From Thermoleophilaceae bacterium (GTDB lineage Bacteria; Actinomycetota; Thermoleophilia; Solirubrobacterales; Thermoleophilaceae): a stretch of DNA of 64,000 nt. Where the stretch lies: NCBI GenBank assembly GCA_036378175.1, contig DASUWY010000034.1, forward strand, positions 62,001 to 126,000, read 5' to 3'. Under the pieces are notes generated by a model. The model was not told the origin of the DNA. It did no database searches and saw nothing but the letters and a program-made list of their open reading frames with translations. The position numbers were made by a program, and so were the translations under genes. Positions 44,226 through 52,509 of this stretch are shown in pieces (position 1 is the stretch's first letter; the number at the start of each line of letters is the position of its first letter).

Positions 44226-45326
44226 TCAGTGGGTGAAGATGGCCGGATAGGTGGCCTTGTTGTTCGCCAGGTTCTTCTCGCCCGGTACGGGCAGCACCTG
44301 CACCGTGATCTTCACCGGCTGGCCAGTCGGCGGTGTCTGCGAGAGCGCGACGTTCACCGTCTGTTGCGTGCCCTTCGGCAGCGTGGCGATCTTCTGCTCG
44401 GTGACGATCGGCTTGCCGGCGCCCGAGATGGTGATGCGCACGGTCACGTTCGTCTCGTCGTTCGTGCCGCCGTTCGTGAGCTGAACGTCGAAGGAGGTGT
44501 TGGCGCTCGAGGGGATTGCCACCGCCGAGGTGGTGCTGAGCGTCTGGCCGCCGGGCTTGACCACCACGCTGTCAAGCGACGTGCCGTGCAGTCCCGGCGC
44601 CACCGGACCGGATGAGCTGCTGCCGCCACGGATGCGCGCGATCCGGTCGGCCACCGTGGTGGGATCCAGCCACGCGATATCGGGCAGGAACGCGCTCTTC
44701 GGCGTCTGCACCTCACCCAGCAGACCCTGGGACTTGAACTGCTTCTGGAACTCGGGCACGAAGCGCTGGGAGAAGATCACGTCGCTCGCGTCGAAGTTCC
44801 GCATCTGCGCGGCGATGGCGTTGGTGGCCGCCTGCCGGCCCTGGTCGCCTAGCGCGGTGCGCAGCTGCGTGGCGATGTTCGCGATGCCGTCGCGCCTGAA
44901 CTCGAGCACCTCGAGCAGGTAGCGCTGGGCGGTGTTCAGCTCGCCCGGGTGGCTCGTGCCGCGCGCGCGGTCCACGAGCTGCTCGGCCTGCACGCGGACC
45001 CCGTTGGCGTTGTTGGTCACGTCCACGGGGTTGGCCGAGCTGCCGCTCGGGTTCTTCAGCAGGTTGAACAGCTCGCCGCTCTGCTGGCCGGACTCTTGTA
45101 GGAGAGCGCTTACGTCCCGGTTGTAGTTTCGGAAGGCACTGTGCTTCCGCGAAACCTGGCAGGAGTGGATGCCCCACACGAGCAGGATCAGAATCAGTAC
45201 GCCCACGCCAATGGCGATCAGGCGCCGCACCCACAGCGTCTGCTGGTCCACGCCCGGCCCACGAGGTGGGGGGCGACGGCTTCTACGCCGGGGGCGGTCG
45301 TCGATTTCTTCGTCGAGGAATGACAC
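44226..45326 (-). CDS. Single-pass membrane protein with extracytoplasmic CARDB-like domain
   Basis: The 366-residue protein has a basic, Pro-rich cytosolic N-terminus (RPRRRSRRPPPRGPG), one TM segment (LIAIGVGVLILILLVWGIHSC, about 37-57), a helical stalk domain (about 60-205; SALLQESGQQSGELFNLL, AEQLVDRARGTSHPGELNTAQRYLLEVLEF) and a C-terminal beta domain (about 255-366; FDVQLTNGGTNDETNVTVRITISG, VNVALSQTPPTGQPVKITVQVLPVPGEKNLANN) resembling CARDB folds. GTG start. It faces the kinase gene divergently over 118 bp. Its position next to the Ser/Thr kinase cluster suggests a wall-related role, but no function is known. Confidence 0.72.
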   Translation of the reverse strand: MSFLDEEIDDRPRRRSRRPPPRGPGVDQQTLWVRRLIAIGVGVLILILLVWGIHSCQVSRKHSAFRNYNRDVSALLQESGQQSGELFNLLKNPSGSSANPVDVTNNANGVRVQAEQLVDRARGTSHPGELNTAQRYLLEVLEFRRDGIANIATQLRTALGDQGRQAATNAIAAQMRNFDASDVIFSQRFVPEFQKQFKSQGLLGEVQTPKSAFLPDIAWLDPTTVADRIARIRGGSSSSGPVAPGLHGTSLDSVVVKPGGQTLSTTSAVAIPSSANTSFDVQLTNGGTNDETNVTVRITISGAGKPIVTEQKIATLPKGTQQTVNVALSQTPPTGQPVKITVQVLPVPGEKNLANNKATYPAIFTH

Positions 45327-45444
45327 GCAAGCTCCGCGGCCTGCAGCGGCCCCGTGTCAGGCTATTACAACCCGCACGGACGCAGTATGACCCCCGCTCC
45401 GGCGGCAGGGGCGAGGTGTTGATGCGCGAACAGAGGAACTTGTG

Positions 45445-47229
45445 ATGGAACGCTCTACAGCGCGAACCGAGCCTCTGGCTCAAGGGTCGCAGGTCGCAGG
45501 TCGCCGGGGCGAGGGCTCGGATGGCGGATACGTGCTCGGCCGCTACCTGCTGCGCCAGCGGCTGGGGGCCGGTGGGTATGGCGTCGTCTGGCTCGCTTGG
45601 GATGAGAAGCTCGAGCGGGAGGTGGCGGTGAAGGTCATCCCGCGCGAGGCCGAGGGGCCGGCGCCGGTGCGGGCCGAGCGTGAAGCGCGGGTGGCGGCGC
45701 GGCTGAACCATCCGGGCATCGTGTCCCTGTACGAGCTCGGGTCGGATGACGAGGCGGTGTACCTCGTATCGGAGCTCGTTCGTGGCCGAACCTTTGCGGA
45801 GCTCCTGCGTGGGGGAGCGCTCTCCGACCGCGACATCGCGCGCATCGGGATCGCGCTCTGCCAGGCGCTCCAGCACGCGCACGAGAAGGGCGTGATCCAC
45901 CGCGACGTGAAGCCGCAGAACGTGATGGTGGTGGCTGAGCCCGCCGCGGGCGCCGGCTTCGCCAAGCTCACGGACTTCGGCGTCGCGCACCTCGCGGAGA
46001 GCGACCTCACCCGTACCGGCGACGTGGTGGGCACCCTCGCTTACATGGCGCCGGAGCAGGCGGAGGGCGAGCGGATCAGCGGGGCGGTGGACGTCTACGC
46101 GCTCGCCCTCACGCTGTACGAGGGGTGGACGGGCTCGAACCCCGTGAAGGCGCGCGGACCCGCCGCAACGGCGCGCAACCTCGGGCGCGCCCTCCCGCGG
46201 CTGCGCTCACGCCGCAGGGACCTTCCGGAGCGGCTGTGCCTCGCGATCGATGCCGCGCTCGACCCACGGCCCGAGCGGCGCCCGTCGCTCGAGGTGCTGC
46301 AGCGCACGCTCGAGCACGCCGAGAAGGAGCTCACCGAGGAGGGCGGCCTGGTGGACACCGCCACGCTCAAGCGCTTCGGCCTCGCGGAGCGCGAACACGG
46401 CCACAGATTGCGGGAGCCGGTTGCGGTGCCCGCGCGGGCGGTGGCCGCGGTGGCGGGTGGCTTGCTCGTGTTCCTCGCGCTTCAGCTTCTAGGCCCGGCG
46501 CCGCCCGTGGCGCCGATCGCTGCCGCCGCCGCGGCGGCGCTCGCCGTTGCTCTTCTCCCGCGAATCGGCTGGCTGGCGGCCGCCGTGTGCGTGATCGGCT
46601 GGCTTGCAACCAGGCAGCCGGGCACCGCGCTCGTGCTGGCACTCGCGGCTGCCGCCGTGCCCGTTCTGCTGCTGCGAGGCGGCCCGCTGTGGTCGATGCC
46701 CGCCCTCGCGCCGGCGCTGGGCGCGATCGGCCTGGCGCCCGCCTACATTGCCCTTGCCGGCCTCGGCTCTCGCAGCCCCTGGCGCAGGGCGGGGCTTGGC
46801 GCGGCCGGCTTCCTCTGGATCGTGGCCGCGGAGGTGATCACGGGCAGGTCCCTTCTGTACGGCGTGGCCGCTGGCACGCAGCCGCGAGCGCGCTGGGACG
46901 GCTCGCTCACCCACGCCGTGTCGCACGCTGTGTTTCCCACCCTGAGCGGGCCGGCGCTCGCGCCGGTGGTGGTGTTCGCCGCCGGGGCCGCGCTTCTGCC
47001 GCTCGGGGTGCGCGGCCGCAACCTCACTTTCGACGTGATCCTCGCCTCCGCCTGGGCGGCCGGAGTGGTGGCTGCTCTGCATGCCCTGGACGGCGTGCTC
47101 TCGCCGGATGTCCACCTGGCCGCTGCGCGCGGTGCCACCGTGGGCGCTCTCCTCGGCGCCGGGCTGGCCGTGGCAGCCGCCCACGTGCGCACTCCGCCAG
47201 CGCCCGTGACACCATCCACTGTTCCCTAG
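45445..47229 (+). CDS. Ser/Thr protein kinase with multi-pass membrane C-terminus
   Basis: The 594-residue protein has a Hanks-type kinase (about 30-295): glycine loop LGAGGYGVVWLA, VAVKVI, catalytic loop GVIHRDVKPQNVMVV, DFG in LTDFGVAHL, and activation segment TGDVVGTLAYMAPEQAEGERI. From about residue 330 onward there are eight or so hydrophobic segments and no PASTA or other sensor domain. It heads the fhaA-fhaB-PP2C-rodA-pbpA-pknB-ddl cluster. It could be the PknA-like partner, but PknA has a single TM, so the multi-TM tail is distinctive. ATG 45445 follows AGAGGA. Confidence 0.88.
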   Translation: MERSTARTEPLAQGSQVAGRRGEGSDGGYVLGRYLLRQRLGAGGYGVVWLAWDEKLEREVAVKVIPREAEGPAPVRAEREARVAARLNHPGIVSLYELGSDDEAVYLVSELVRGRTFAELLRGGALSDRDIARIGIALCQALQHAHEKGVIHRDVKPQNVMVVAEPAAGAGFAKLTDFGVAHLAESDLTRTGDVVGTLAYMAPEQAEGERISGAVDVYALALTLYEGWTGSNPVKARGPAATARNLGRALPRLRSRRRDLPERLCLAIDAALDPRPERRPSLEVLQRTLEHAEKELTEEGGLVDTATLKRFGLAEREHGHRLREPVAVPARAVAAVAGGLLVFLALQLLGPAPPVAPIAAAAAAALAVALLPRIGWLAAAVCVIGWLATRQPGTALVLALAAAAVPVLLLRGGPLWSMPALAPALGAIGLAPAYIALAGLGSRSPWRRAGLGAAGFLWIVAAEVITGRSLLYGVAAGTQPRARWDGSLTHAVSHAVFPTLSGPALAPVVVFAAGAALLPLGVRGRNLTFDVILASAWAAGVVAALHALDGVLSPDVHLAAARGATVGALLGAGLAVAAAHVRTPPAPVTPSTVP

Positions 47230-47241
47230 CATGCCTCTGGA

Positions 47242-47994
47242 ATGAGCGTTCTACGCAACCTCGAGGCGAAGCTCGAGGCCTTTGTCGAAGGGGCCTTCAG
47301 CCGAGCCTTCAAATCACGCGTCCAGCCGGTCGAGCTGGCGCGCAAGCTTGCCAAGGAGATGGAGGAGAACCAGGTGGTCTCCATCTCGCGGACCTACGTT
47401 CCAAACGAGTACGTGGTCTTCCTGTCGCCCGGCGACCGGGAGCAGTTCTCGAGCTACGAGGGCGCGCTCAAGAAGGAACTGTCCGATTACCTGCTCGAGC
47501 ACGCGCGCGGGGAGGGGCTCGCCCTCGTCACCCGGCCCACCGTCGAATTCAAGACGGACGAGCGCCTCGGCCTCGGCGAGTTCGGCATCCAGGCTCATCT
47601 GATCCAGCCGCCGGACGAGGAGTCCGGGGAGATGGAGCCCCAGCAGGCCGACTACGGCCACACGATGGTCTACTCGCCCGACGCGGAGGCTCGCAAGCTC
47701 GTGGAGACGCCGGCTCTCGGCCGGGCGTTGCTCGTGGCCGACGGCCGGCGGACTGTGCTGAGCGGCGCACGCGTGGTGCTCGGCCGCAGCCGGGACTGCG
47801 ACATCGTGCTCGACGACCCGAACGTGTCCCGCCGCCACGCCGAGCTGCGCCGCCAGGGCGACACCTGGATGCTGGCCGACCTCGGCTCCACCAATGGTGT
47901 GAAGGTGAACGGGCGGCGGGTGGAGCATGCCGTGCTCAAGCCGGGCGACGAGATCACGCTGGGACTCTCCCGACTGTCCTTCGAGCAGGAGTAG
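47242..47994 (+). CDS. fhaA: FhaA-like protein (DUF3662 plus FHA domain)
   Basis: The 250-residue protein starts with the DUF3662/FhaA-N domain (about 1-125; VLRNLEAKLEAFVEGAFSRAFKSRVQPVELARKLAKEMEENQ, NEYVVFLSPGDREQFSSYEGALKKELSDYL) and ends with an FHA phosphothreonine-binding domain (about 160-248; VVLGRSRDCDIVLDDPNVSRRHAELRR, DLGSTNGVKVNG). In mycobacteria FhaA binds the kinase-phosphorylated MviN/MurJ complex to control peptidoglycan synthesis. The linker is much shorter than in mycobacterial FhaA. It follows the multi-TM kinase by 12 bp. Confidence 0.92.
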   Translation: MSVLRNLEAKLEAFVEGAFSRAFKSRVQPVELARKLAKEMEENQVVSISRTYVPNEYVVFLSPGDREQFSSYEGALKKELSDYLLEHARGEGLALVTRPTVEFKTDERLGLGEFGIQAHLIQPPDEESGEMEPQQADYGHTMVYSPDAEARKLVETPALGRALLVADGRRTVLSGARVVLGRSRDCDIVLDDPNVSRRHAELRRQGDTWMLADLGSTNGVKVNGRRVEHAVLKPGDEITLGLSRLSFEQE

Positions 47995-47996
47995 AA

Positions 47997-48491
47997 GTGA
48001 CGACCGATCCGGTCGCGGTAGCGCTCAAGTTCGCCTTCTTGATCGTGCTCTACCTGTTCCTCCTGTGGGTGGCGCGGAGCTCGCTCAAGGACATGCGCCG
48101 CACGGGCCAGTACGTCGAGCCGGCCACGGACGCCGCTCCGCCGCCCGGCGCGCGCGAGCCGCGCAAGCGCAGCGGCCCCGATCTGCGGGCGGGCGTGGAG
48201 CCACGGCTCGAGGTGATCGCCGCGATGGGCCACGAGCCAGGGACGGTGTTCTCCCTGGGCGATGGCGGCGCGACGATGGGACGCTCGGCCAACTCCGACA
48301 TCGAGGTGGACGACCCCTTCGCGTCGTCCGCCCACGCGCGCATCTTCCCCCGCGGCGACTTCATGTTCATCGAGGACATGGGCTCGACCAACGGCACCTT
48401 CCTCAACGGCCGCCAGCTGCGGCGCGCGGAGCAGTTGAAGGTGGCGGACAAGATCCGCATCGGCGACACCGAGTTTCGCTACCAGGAGTAG
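47997..48491 (+). CDS. fhaB: FhaB-like membrane-anchored FHA protein
   Basis: The 164-residue protein has an N-terminal transmembrane segment (VALKFAFLIVLYLFLLWVARSSL, about 8-30), a Pro/Ala linker, and an FHA domain (about 70-162; ATMGRSANSDIEVDDPFASSAHARIFP, EDMGSTNGTFLNGRQL). GTG start two bases after the fhaA stop. FhaB (FipA) recruits phosphorylated partners such as FtsZ/FtsQ in mycobacteria. It is the standard partner in the PknAB cluster. Confidence 0.9.
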   Translation: MTTDPVAVALKFAFLIVLYLFLLWVARSSLKDMRRTGQYVEPATDAAPPPGAREPRKRSGPDLRAGVEPRLEVIAAMGHEPGTVFSLGDGGATMGRSANSDIEVDDPFASSAHARIFPRGDFMFIEDMGSTNGTFLNGRQLRRAEQLKVADKIRIGDTEFRYQE

Positions 48492-48493
48492 GC

Positions 48494-49753
48494 GTGCTGA
48501 GGGTCGCGGAAGAAGTGGGGCTCACAGACGTCGGCCGGCAGCGGCAGACGAACGAGGACCGGTTCTACGAGTCGCCGCCGGTGTTCGCGGTGGCGGACGG
48601 GATGGGCGGCGCGCGCTCCGGCGAGGTGGCCTCGCAGATCGCGGTGGACGAGTTCTCCGAGCAGGAGAACGCGGACCGGAGTCCCGAGGATCAGCTCGCC
48701 GCGATCGCGCACGCGGCCAACCGCAAGATCTACGAGCTGGCGCAGTCGGACGAGTCGCACGCGGGAATGGGCACGACCCTGACCGCCGCGATGGTGGGGG
48801 AGAACGAGATCTCTCTCGGCCATGTGGGCGACAGCCGCGCGTACCGCTTCCGCGACGACAAGCTCGAGCGGCTCACGCAGGACCACTCCCTGGTGGAGGA
48901 GCTGATGCGGATGGGCAAGCTCTCCCCGGAGGACGCCGAGGTGGACCCGCGCCGCTCGATCATCACGCGCGCGCTCGGCCCGGAGCCGACGGTGGACGTG
49001 GAGACCTGCACGTATCCGGCCAGGGACGGGGACGTCTACCTGCTCTGCTCCGACGGGCTCACGGGCATGGTGTCCGAGGAGCGCCTGGCGGAGATCCTGC
49101 GCGGGCGCTCGTCGCTGAAGCAGGCCGCCGAGGAGCTCGTGAAGGCGGCGAACGCGAACGGCGGGAAGGACAACATCACCGTCGTCCTCTTCAAGCTCGT
49201 GGATGAAGCGGCGGTGCGCGAGCCGCGCGAGGAGTCGGACACCCTGTCGGGAACGGAGAAGCTGCCGGTGCAAAGCGGCCCCACCGTGGACCCAGGCGGG
49301 GACACGATGGTGATCAGCGGGTCGGAGGCGGGAGGGGGGAGGTCGGAGGAGTCGATCGGCCAATCGACCGCCACGGTCGCGCGACCCCGCATCGAGCCAA
49401 GACCTCCGACCTCCGACCTCCGACCTCCGGCCCCCATAGGGCGGCGCCGCGCCCGCTGGCCCCTCGCGGCGGCGATCTCGCTGATCATCCTCGCCGCGCT
49501 CATCGGCGGCGGCTATGCGGCGAGCCGGCAGTTCTACTTCGTCGGCACCGACAACGCCGGCCTGATCACGCTCTACCGCGGGCTGCCGTACGACCTGCCG
49601 CTCGGAGTGAAGCTCTACACGCAGCAGTACGAGAGCACCGTGCCGGCGTCGTCGCTGCCAACGCGTCAGCGGGATGCCGTGCTGAACCACCAGCTCCGCA
49701 GCCGCGGCGACGCCGTCGATCTCGTGCGCTCACTCGAGCGGGGCGAGGGCTAG
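48494..49753 (+). CDS. pstP: PP2C-type Ser/Thr phosphatase (PstP-like)
   Basis: The 419-residue protein has a PP2C domain (about 1-240): LTDVGRQRQTNEDRF, VADGMGGARSGEVAS (metal Asp), MGTTLTAAMV, GHVGDSRAYRF, LLCSDGLTGMV and GGKDNITVVLFKL. A disordered linker (about 250-315) contains a DNA-level heptamer repeat. A TM segment (WPLAAAISLIILAALIGGGYAA, about 318-340) is followed by an external domain of about 80 residues (FYFVGTDNAGLITLYRGLPYDL). It reverses PknA/PknB phosphorylation. GTG start two bases after the fhaB stop. Confidence 0.93.
   Translation: MLRVAEEVGLTDVGRQRQTNEDRFYESPPVFAVADGMGGARSGEVASQIAVDEFSEQENADRSPEDQLAAIAHAANRKIYELAQSDESHAGMGTTLTAAMVGENEISLGHVGDSRAYRFRDDKLERLTQDHSLVEELMRMGKLSPEDAEVDPRRSIITRALGPEPTVDVETCTYPARDGDVYLLCSDGLTGMVSEERLAEILRGRSSLKQAAEELVKAANANGGKDNITVVLFKLVDEAAVREPREESDTLSGTEKLPVQSGPTVDPGGDTMVISGSEAGGGRSEESIGQSTATVARPRIEPRPPTSDLRPPAPIGRRRARWPLAAAISLIILAALIGGGYAASRQFYFVGTDNAGLITLYRGLPYDLPLGVKLYTQQYESTVPASSLPTRQRDAVLNHQLRSRGDAVDLVRSLERGEG
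49402..49429. repeat. Heptamer tandem repeat in pstP linker
   Basis: ACCTCCG is repeated four times in a row within the coding sequence for the disordered linker. A related triple GGTCGCA lies near the start of the multi-TM kinase (about 45485-45505). Seven-base units would shift frame when copy number changes. Confidence 0.7.
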
Positions 49754-49756
49754 CGC

Positions 49757-51067
49757 ATGTCGGCGCGCTCCCGTGAGCTGTTCGGCCTGCTGCCGGTCAC
49801 GCTGCTCGTCACCGCCGGCTTCACGGCCGTGCTGATCACGCGCTCGTCGCAGACGGGCAAGGTGACCATCACCTACGGGCTGTTCTTCCTCGGCTGCTGC
49901 CTGTTCGCGCACATCTTCATCCGGGCCCGGCTGCCGAACGCGGACCCGTACCTGTTCCCGCTCGGCGCCCTGCTCGCCGCGTTCGGGCTGGTGATGATCT
50001 ACCGGATCGATCCGAAGCTGGCGCGCCAGCAGGCCGAGTGGTTCGTGGTGGGGCTCGTGCTGTTCTGCGCGACGATCGTGTTCCTGCGTGACTACCGCGT
50101 GCTCGAGCGCTACCGCTACACGATCGCCCTGGCGAGCATCGGGCTGCTCCTCTTGCCACGCGTTCCCGGCATCGGCGGGGCCACCAACGGCGCGTACCTG
50201 GCGATCCACGTCGGCTCGCTCCAGTTCCAGCCCGCGGAGTTCGCGAAGATCGGCATCGTCATCTTCCTGGCGAGCTACCTGCGCGAGACGCGCGACGTGC
50301 TCGTTCGCGGCCGCATCCCGCGCATCAGCCTGAAGCACTTCGGCCCGCTGCTGCTCGTCTGGGGCCTCGCGATGCTGATGCTGATCTTCATTCGCGATCT
50401 CGGCAGCTCGATCATGTTCTTCGGCGCCTTCCTCGCGATCCTCTACGTGGCCACGGGGCGGATCTCATTCATCGTGGTGGGGCTCGCGATGTTCGTGCTC
50501 GGCGCGATCTTCTTCGCGAACCACGTGCCTCACGTTCACGAGCGCGTGCAGATCTGGCTGCATCCGTTCCGCCCGGATCTCGTGGAGTCCTCGGGCTACC
50601 AGATCGCGCAGGCGCTTTTCGCTCAGGCTGACGGCGGGTTATTCGGCCGCGGCTTCGGCCTGTCGCTGTTACAGCTGCCGGTGGCCGGCGGGCACACGGT
50701 CACGATCCTGCCCGCCGCGCACACGGACACGATCTACGCGGTGATCACGAACGAGCTCGGCCTGTTCGGCGCGGCCGCCCTCATCCTCGTGTACCTGCTG
50801 TTCGTGGCCCGCGGGTTCAAGACGGCGCTGATGGCGCACGACGGCTTCTCGAAGCTGCTCGCAGCGGGCCTCGCCTCGGTGGTGGCGCTGCAGGTGTTCG
50901 TGATCGTGGGCGGGGTGACTCGCGTGATCCCGCTCACCGGCGTCACGCTCCCGCTCGTGTCCTACGGCGGCAGCTCGATCCTCGCGAACTTCGTCGTGCT
51001 CGCCCTTCTGCTGATGATCTCGAATGAGGCCCGCAGGGTGCACACGGAACGTGGAGGCGTGGTTTGA
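49757..51067 (+). CDS. FtsW/RodA/SpoVE-family SEDS peptidoglycan polymerase
   Basis: The 436-residue protein has about twelve TM segments, with the SEDS core IHVGSLQFQPAEFAKIGIVIFLASYL, LIFIRDLGSSIMFFGAFLAILYVATG and, near the C-terminus, GVTRVIPLTGVTLPLVSYGGSSILANFVVLALLLMISNEARR (catalytic Asp near the RDLG motif). It polymerises glycan strands together with the class B PBP encoded next. In the PknB cluster this gene is conventionally called rodA. It starts 3 bp after pstP, and its stop overlaps the pbpA start by 4 nt. Confidence 0.93.
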   Translation: MSARSRELFGLLPVTLLVTAGFTAVLITRSSQTGKVTITYGLFFLGCCLFAHIFIRARLPNADPYLFPLGALLAAFGLVMIYRIDPKLARQQAEWFVVGLVLFCATIVFLRDYRVLERYRYTIALASIGLLLLPRVPGIGGATNGAYLAIHVGSLQFQPAEFAKIGIVIFLASYLRETRDVLVRGRIPRISLKHFGPLLLVWGLAMLMLIFIRDLGSSIMFFGAFLAILYVATGRISFIVVGLAMFVLGAIFFANHVPHVHERVQIWLHPFRPDLVESSGYQIAQALFAQADGGLFGRGFGLSLLQLPVAGGHTVTILPAAHTDTIYAVITNELGLFGAAALILVYLLFVARGFKTALMAHDGFSKLLAAGLASVVALQVFVIVGGVTRVIPLTGVTLPLVSYGGSSILANFVVLALLLMISNEARRVHTERGGVV

Positions 51068-52509
51068 ACAGGCAGATCACGCACCTGTTCGGCGTGGTGC
51101 TCGTGCTGTTCACGCTGCTCGTGGTGTTCACCTCGCGCTGGACGGTGTTCGAGGCGAAGAGCCTGCAGAACCAGACGGCCAACCGGCGCCCTCTGCTCGA
51201 GCAGCTCCAGATCCCGCGCGGCTACATCTACGCGGACGACGGCACGGTGCTGGCGAAGAACATCCGCAGCGGGCACGGCCCCACGCTCCGCTACAGCCGC
51301 ACCTACCCGACGAACGAGCTCTTCTCCCACACGGTCGGCTACTCGTTCATCTCCCACGGCAGCGCCGGACTCGAGAAGGAGTACAACGACCAGCTCGCGG
51401 GAAGCGCGAACGAGTTCTCCTCGATCATCGATCAGCTGTCGGGGCAGAAGAGGGTCGGCAATGACCTTCACACGACGCTCGATCCCGCGGCACAGCGGCT
51501 GGCCCTGCAGCTGCTGGCGGGGAGGCCGGGTTCCGTCGTGGCTCTCGACCCGCGAAACGGCGCCGTGCGGGTGATGGCGAGCGTGCCGAACTACAACCCG
51601 AACAACGTCCCGTCCCAGTTCAAGCAACTCAACACCGACAAGGCGGCGCCGCTGTTCAACCGCGCCACTCAGGGCGGCTACCCGCCGGGCTCGACGATGA
51701 AGGTCGTGACCGCCACGGCGGCGATCGACAGCGGGCGCTACACGCCCAACTCGATCGTGTCGGGCAAGTCTCCGAAGATCCTCGGAGGCGTGCCGCTCTC
51801 CAACTGCTGCACCGAGGGCAGCGGCAACTACGGGCCGCTGTCGCTCACCGAGGCGCTCGCGAAGTCGGTGAACACGGTGTGGGGCGAGGTGGGCGAGAAG
51901 CTCGGCAAGCAGACCATGTTCAAGTACATGCAGCGCTTCGGCTTCGACTCGAGGCCAAAGCTCGACCTGCCGACGGACGAGCTCGGAGTGAGCGGCGTGT
52001 ATGGGTCGAAGGGGCAGCTGCTCGGGCCGAGCGACGCGATCGACATCGCCCGCGTGGCCATCGGCCAGGAGCGGTTGCGCGTCTCGCCCCTGCAGATGGC
52101 CGAGGTCGCCGCCGCGGGGGCGAACGGCGGGAAGCTGATGAAGCCGCGCCTGGTTGACCGCGTGGAGTCGCCGGACGGTCGCACCGTCGACTCGCGCGGA
52201 CCCGCCGAGCTGCAGACGGTGATGAAGGCCTCCACCGCACAGCAGGTGACAGCCATGATGGAGCAGGTGGTGAAGGCCGGCACCGCCACCGCCGCTCAGA
52301 TTCCGGGCGTGACCGTGGCAGGGAAGACCGGCACGGCGGAGGTGGCGAACGGCACCGCCAACCAGGCGTGGTTCATCGCGTTCGCGCCGGTGCCCAACCC
52401 GCGCGTGGCGATCGCGGTGACGGTCGAGCGCACGCAGGGTGAGGGCGGCACCGTGGCCGCGCCGATCGCCAAGCAGATCATCCAGCAGCTCCTGAAGGGG
52501 AACGGCTGA
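51064..52509 (+). CDS. pbpA: Class B penicillin-binding protein PbpA (transpeptidase)
   Basis: The 481-residue protein has a short cytosolic N-terminus, a TM anchor (LFGVVLVLFTLLVVFTSRW, about 8-27), a dimerisation region (PRGYIYADDGTVLAKN) and a transpeptidase domain. The SxxK motif is GSTMK (Ser about 210), SxN is SVN (about 268) and KTG is GKTGTAE (about 421). It crosslinks peptides in step with the SEDS polymerase. TTG start overlaps the previous stop (TTGA). The order kinase, FHA, phosphatase, SEDS, PBP, PknB matches the actinobacterial wall-signalling operon. Confidence 0.95.
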   Translation: MNRQITHLFGVVLVLFTLLVVFTSRWTVFEAKSLQNQTANRRPLLEQLQIPRGYIYADDGTVLAKNIRSGHGPTLRYSRTYPTNELFSHTVGYSFISHGSAGLEKEYNDQLAGSANEFSSIIDQLSGQKRVGNDLHTTLDPAAQRLALQLLAGRPGSVVALDPRNGAVRVMASVPNYNPNNVPSQFKQLNTDKAAPLFNRATQGGYPPGSTMKVVTATAAIDSGRYTPNSIVSGKSPKILGGVPLSNCCTEGSGNYGPLSLTEALAKSVNTVWGEVGEKLGKQTMFKYMQRFGFDSRPKLDLPTDELGVSGVYGSKGQLLGPSDAIDIARVAIGQERLRVSPLQMAEVAAAGANGGKLMKPRLVDRVESPDGRTVDSRGPAELQTVMKASTAQQVTAMMEQVVKAGTATAAQIPGVTVAGKTGTAEVANGTANQAWFIAFAPVPNPRVAIAVTVERTQGEGGTVAAPIAKQIIQQLLKGNG

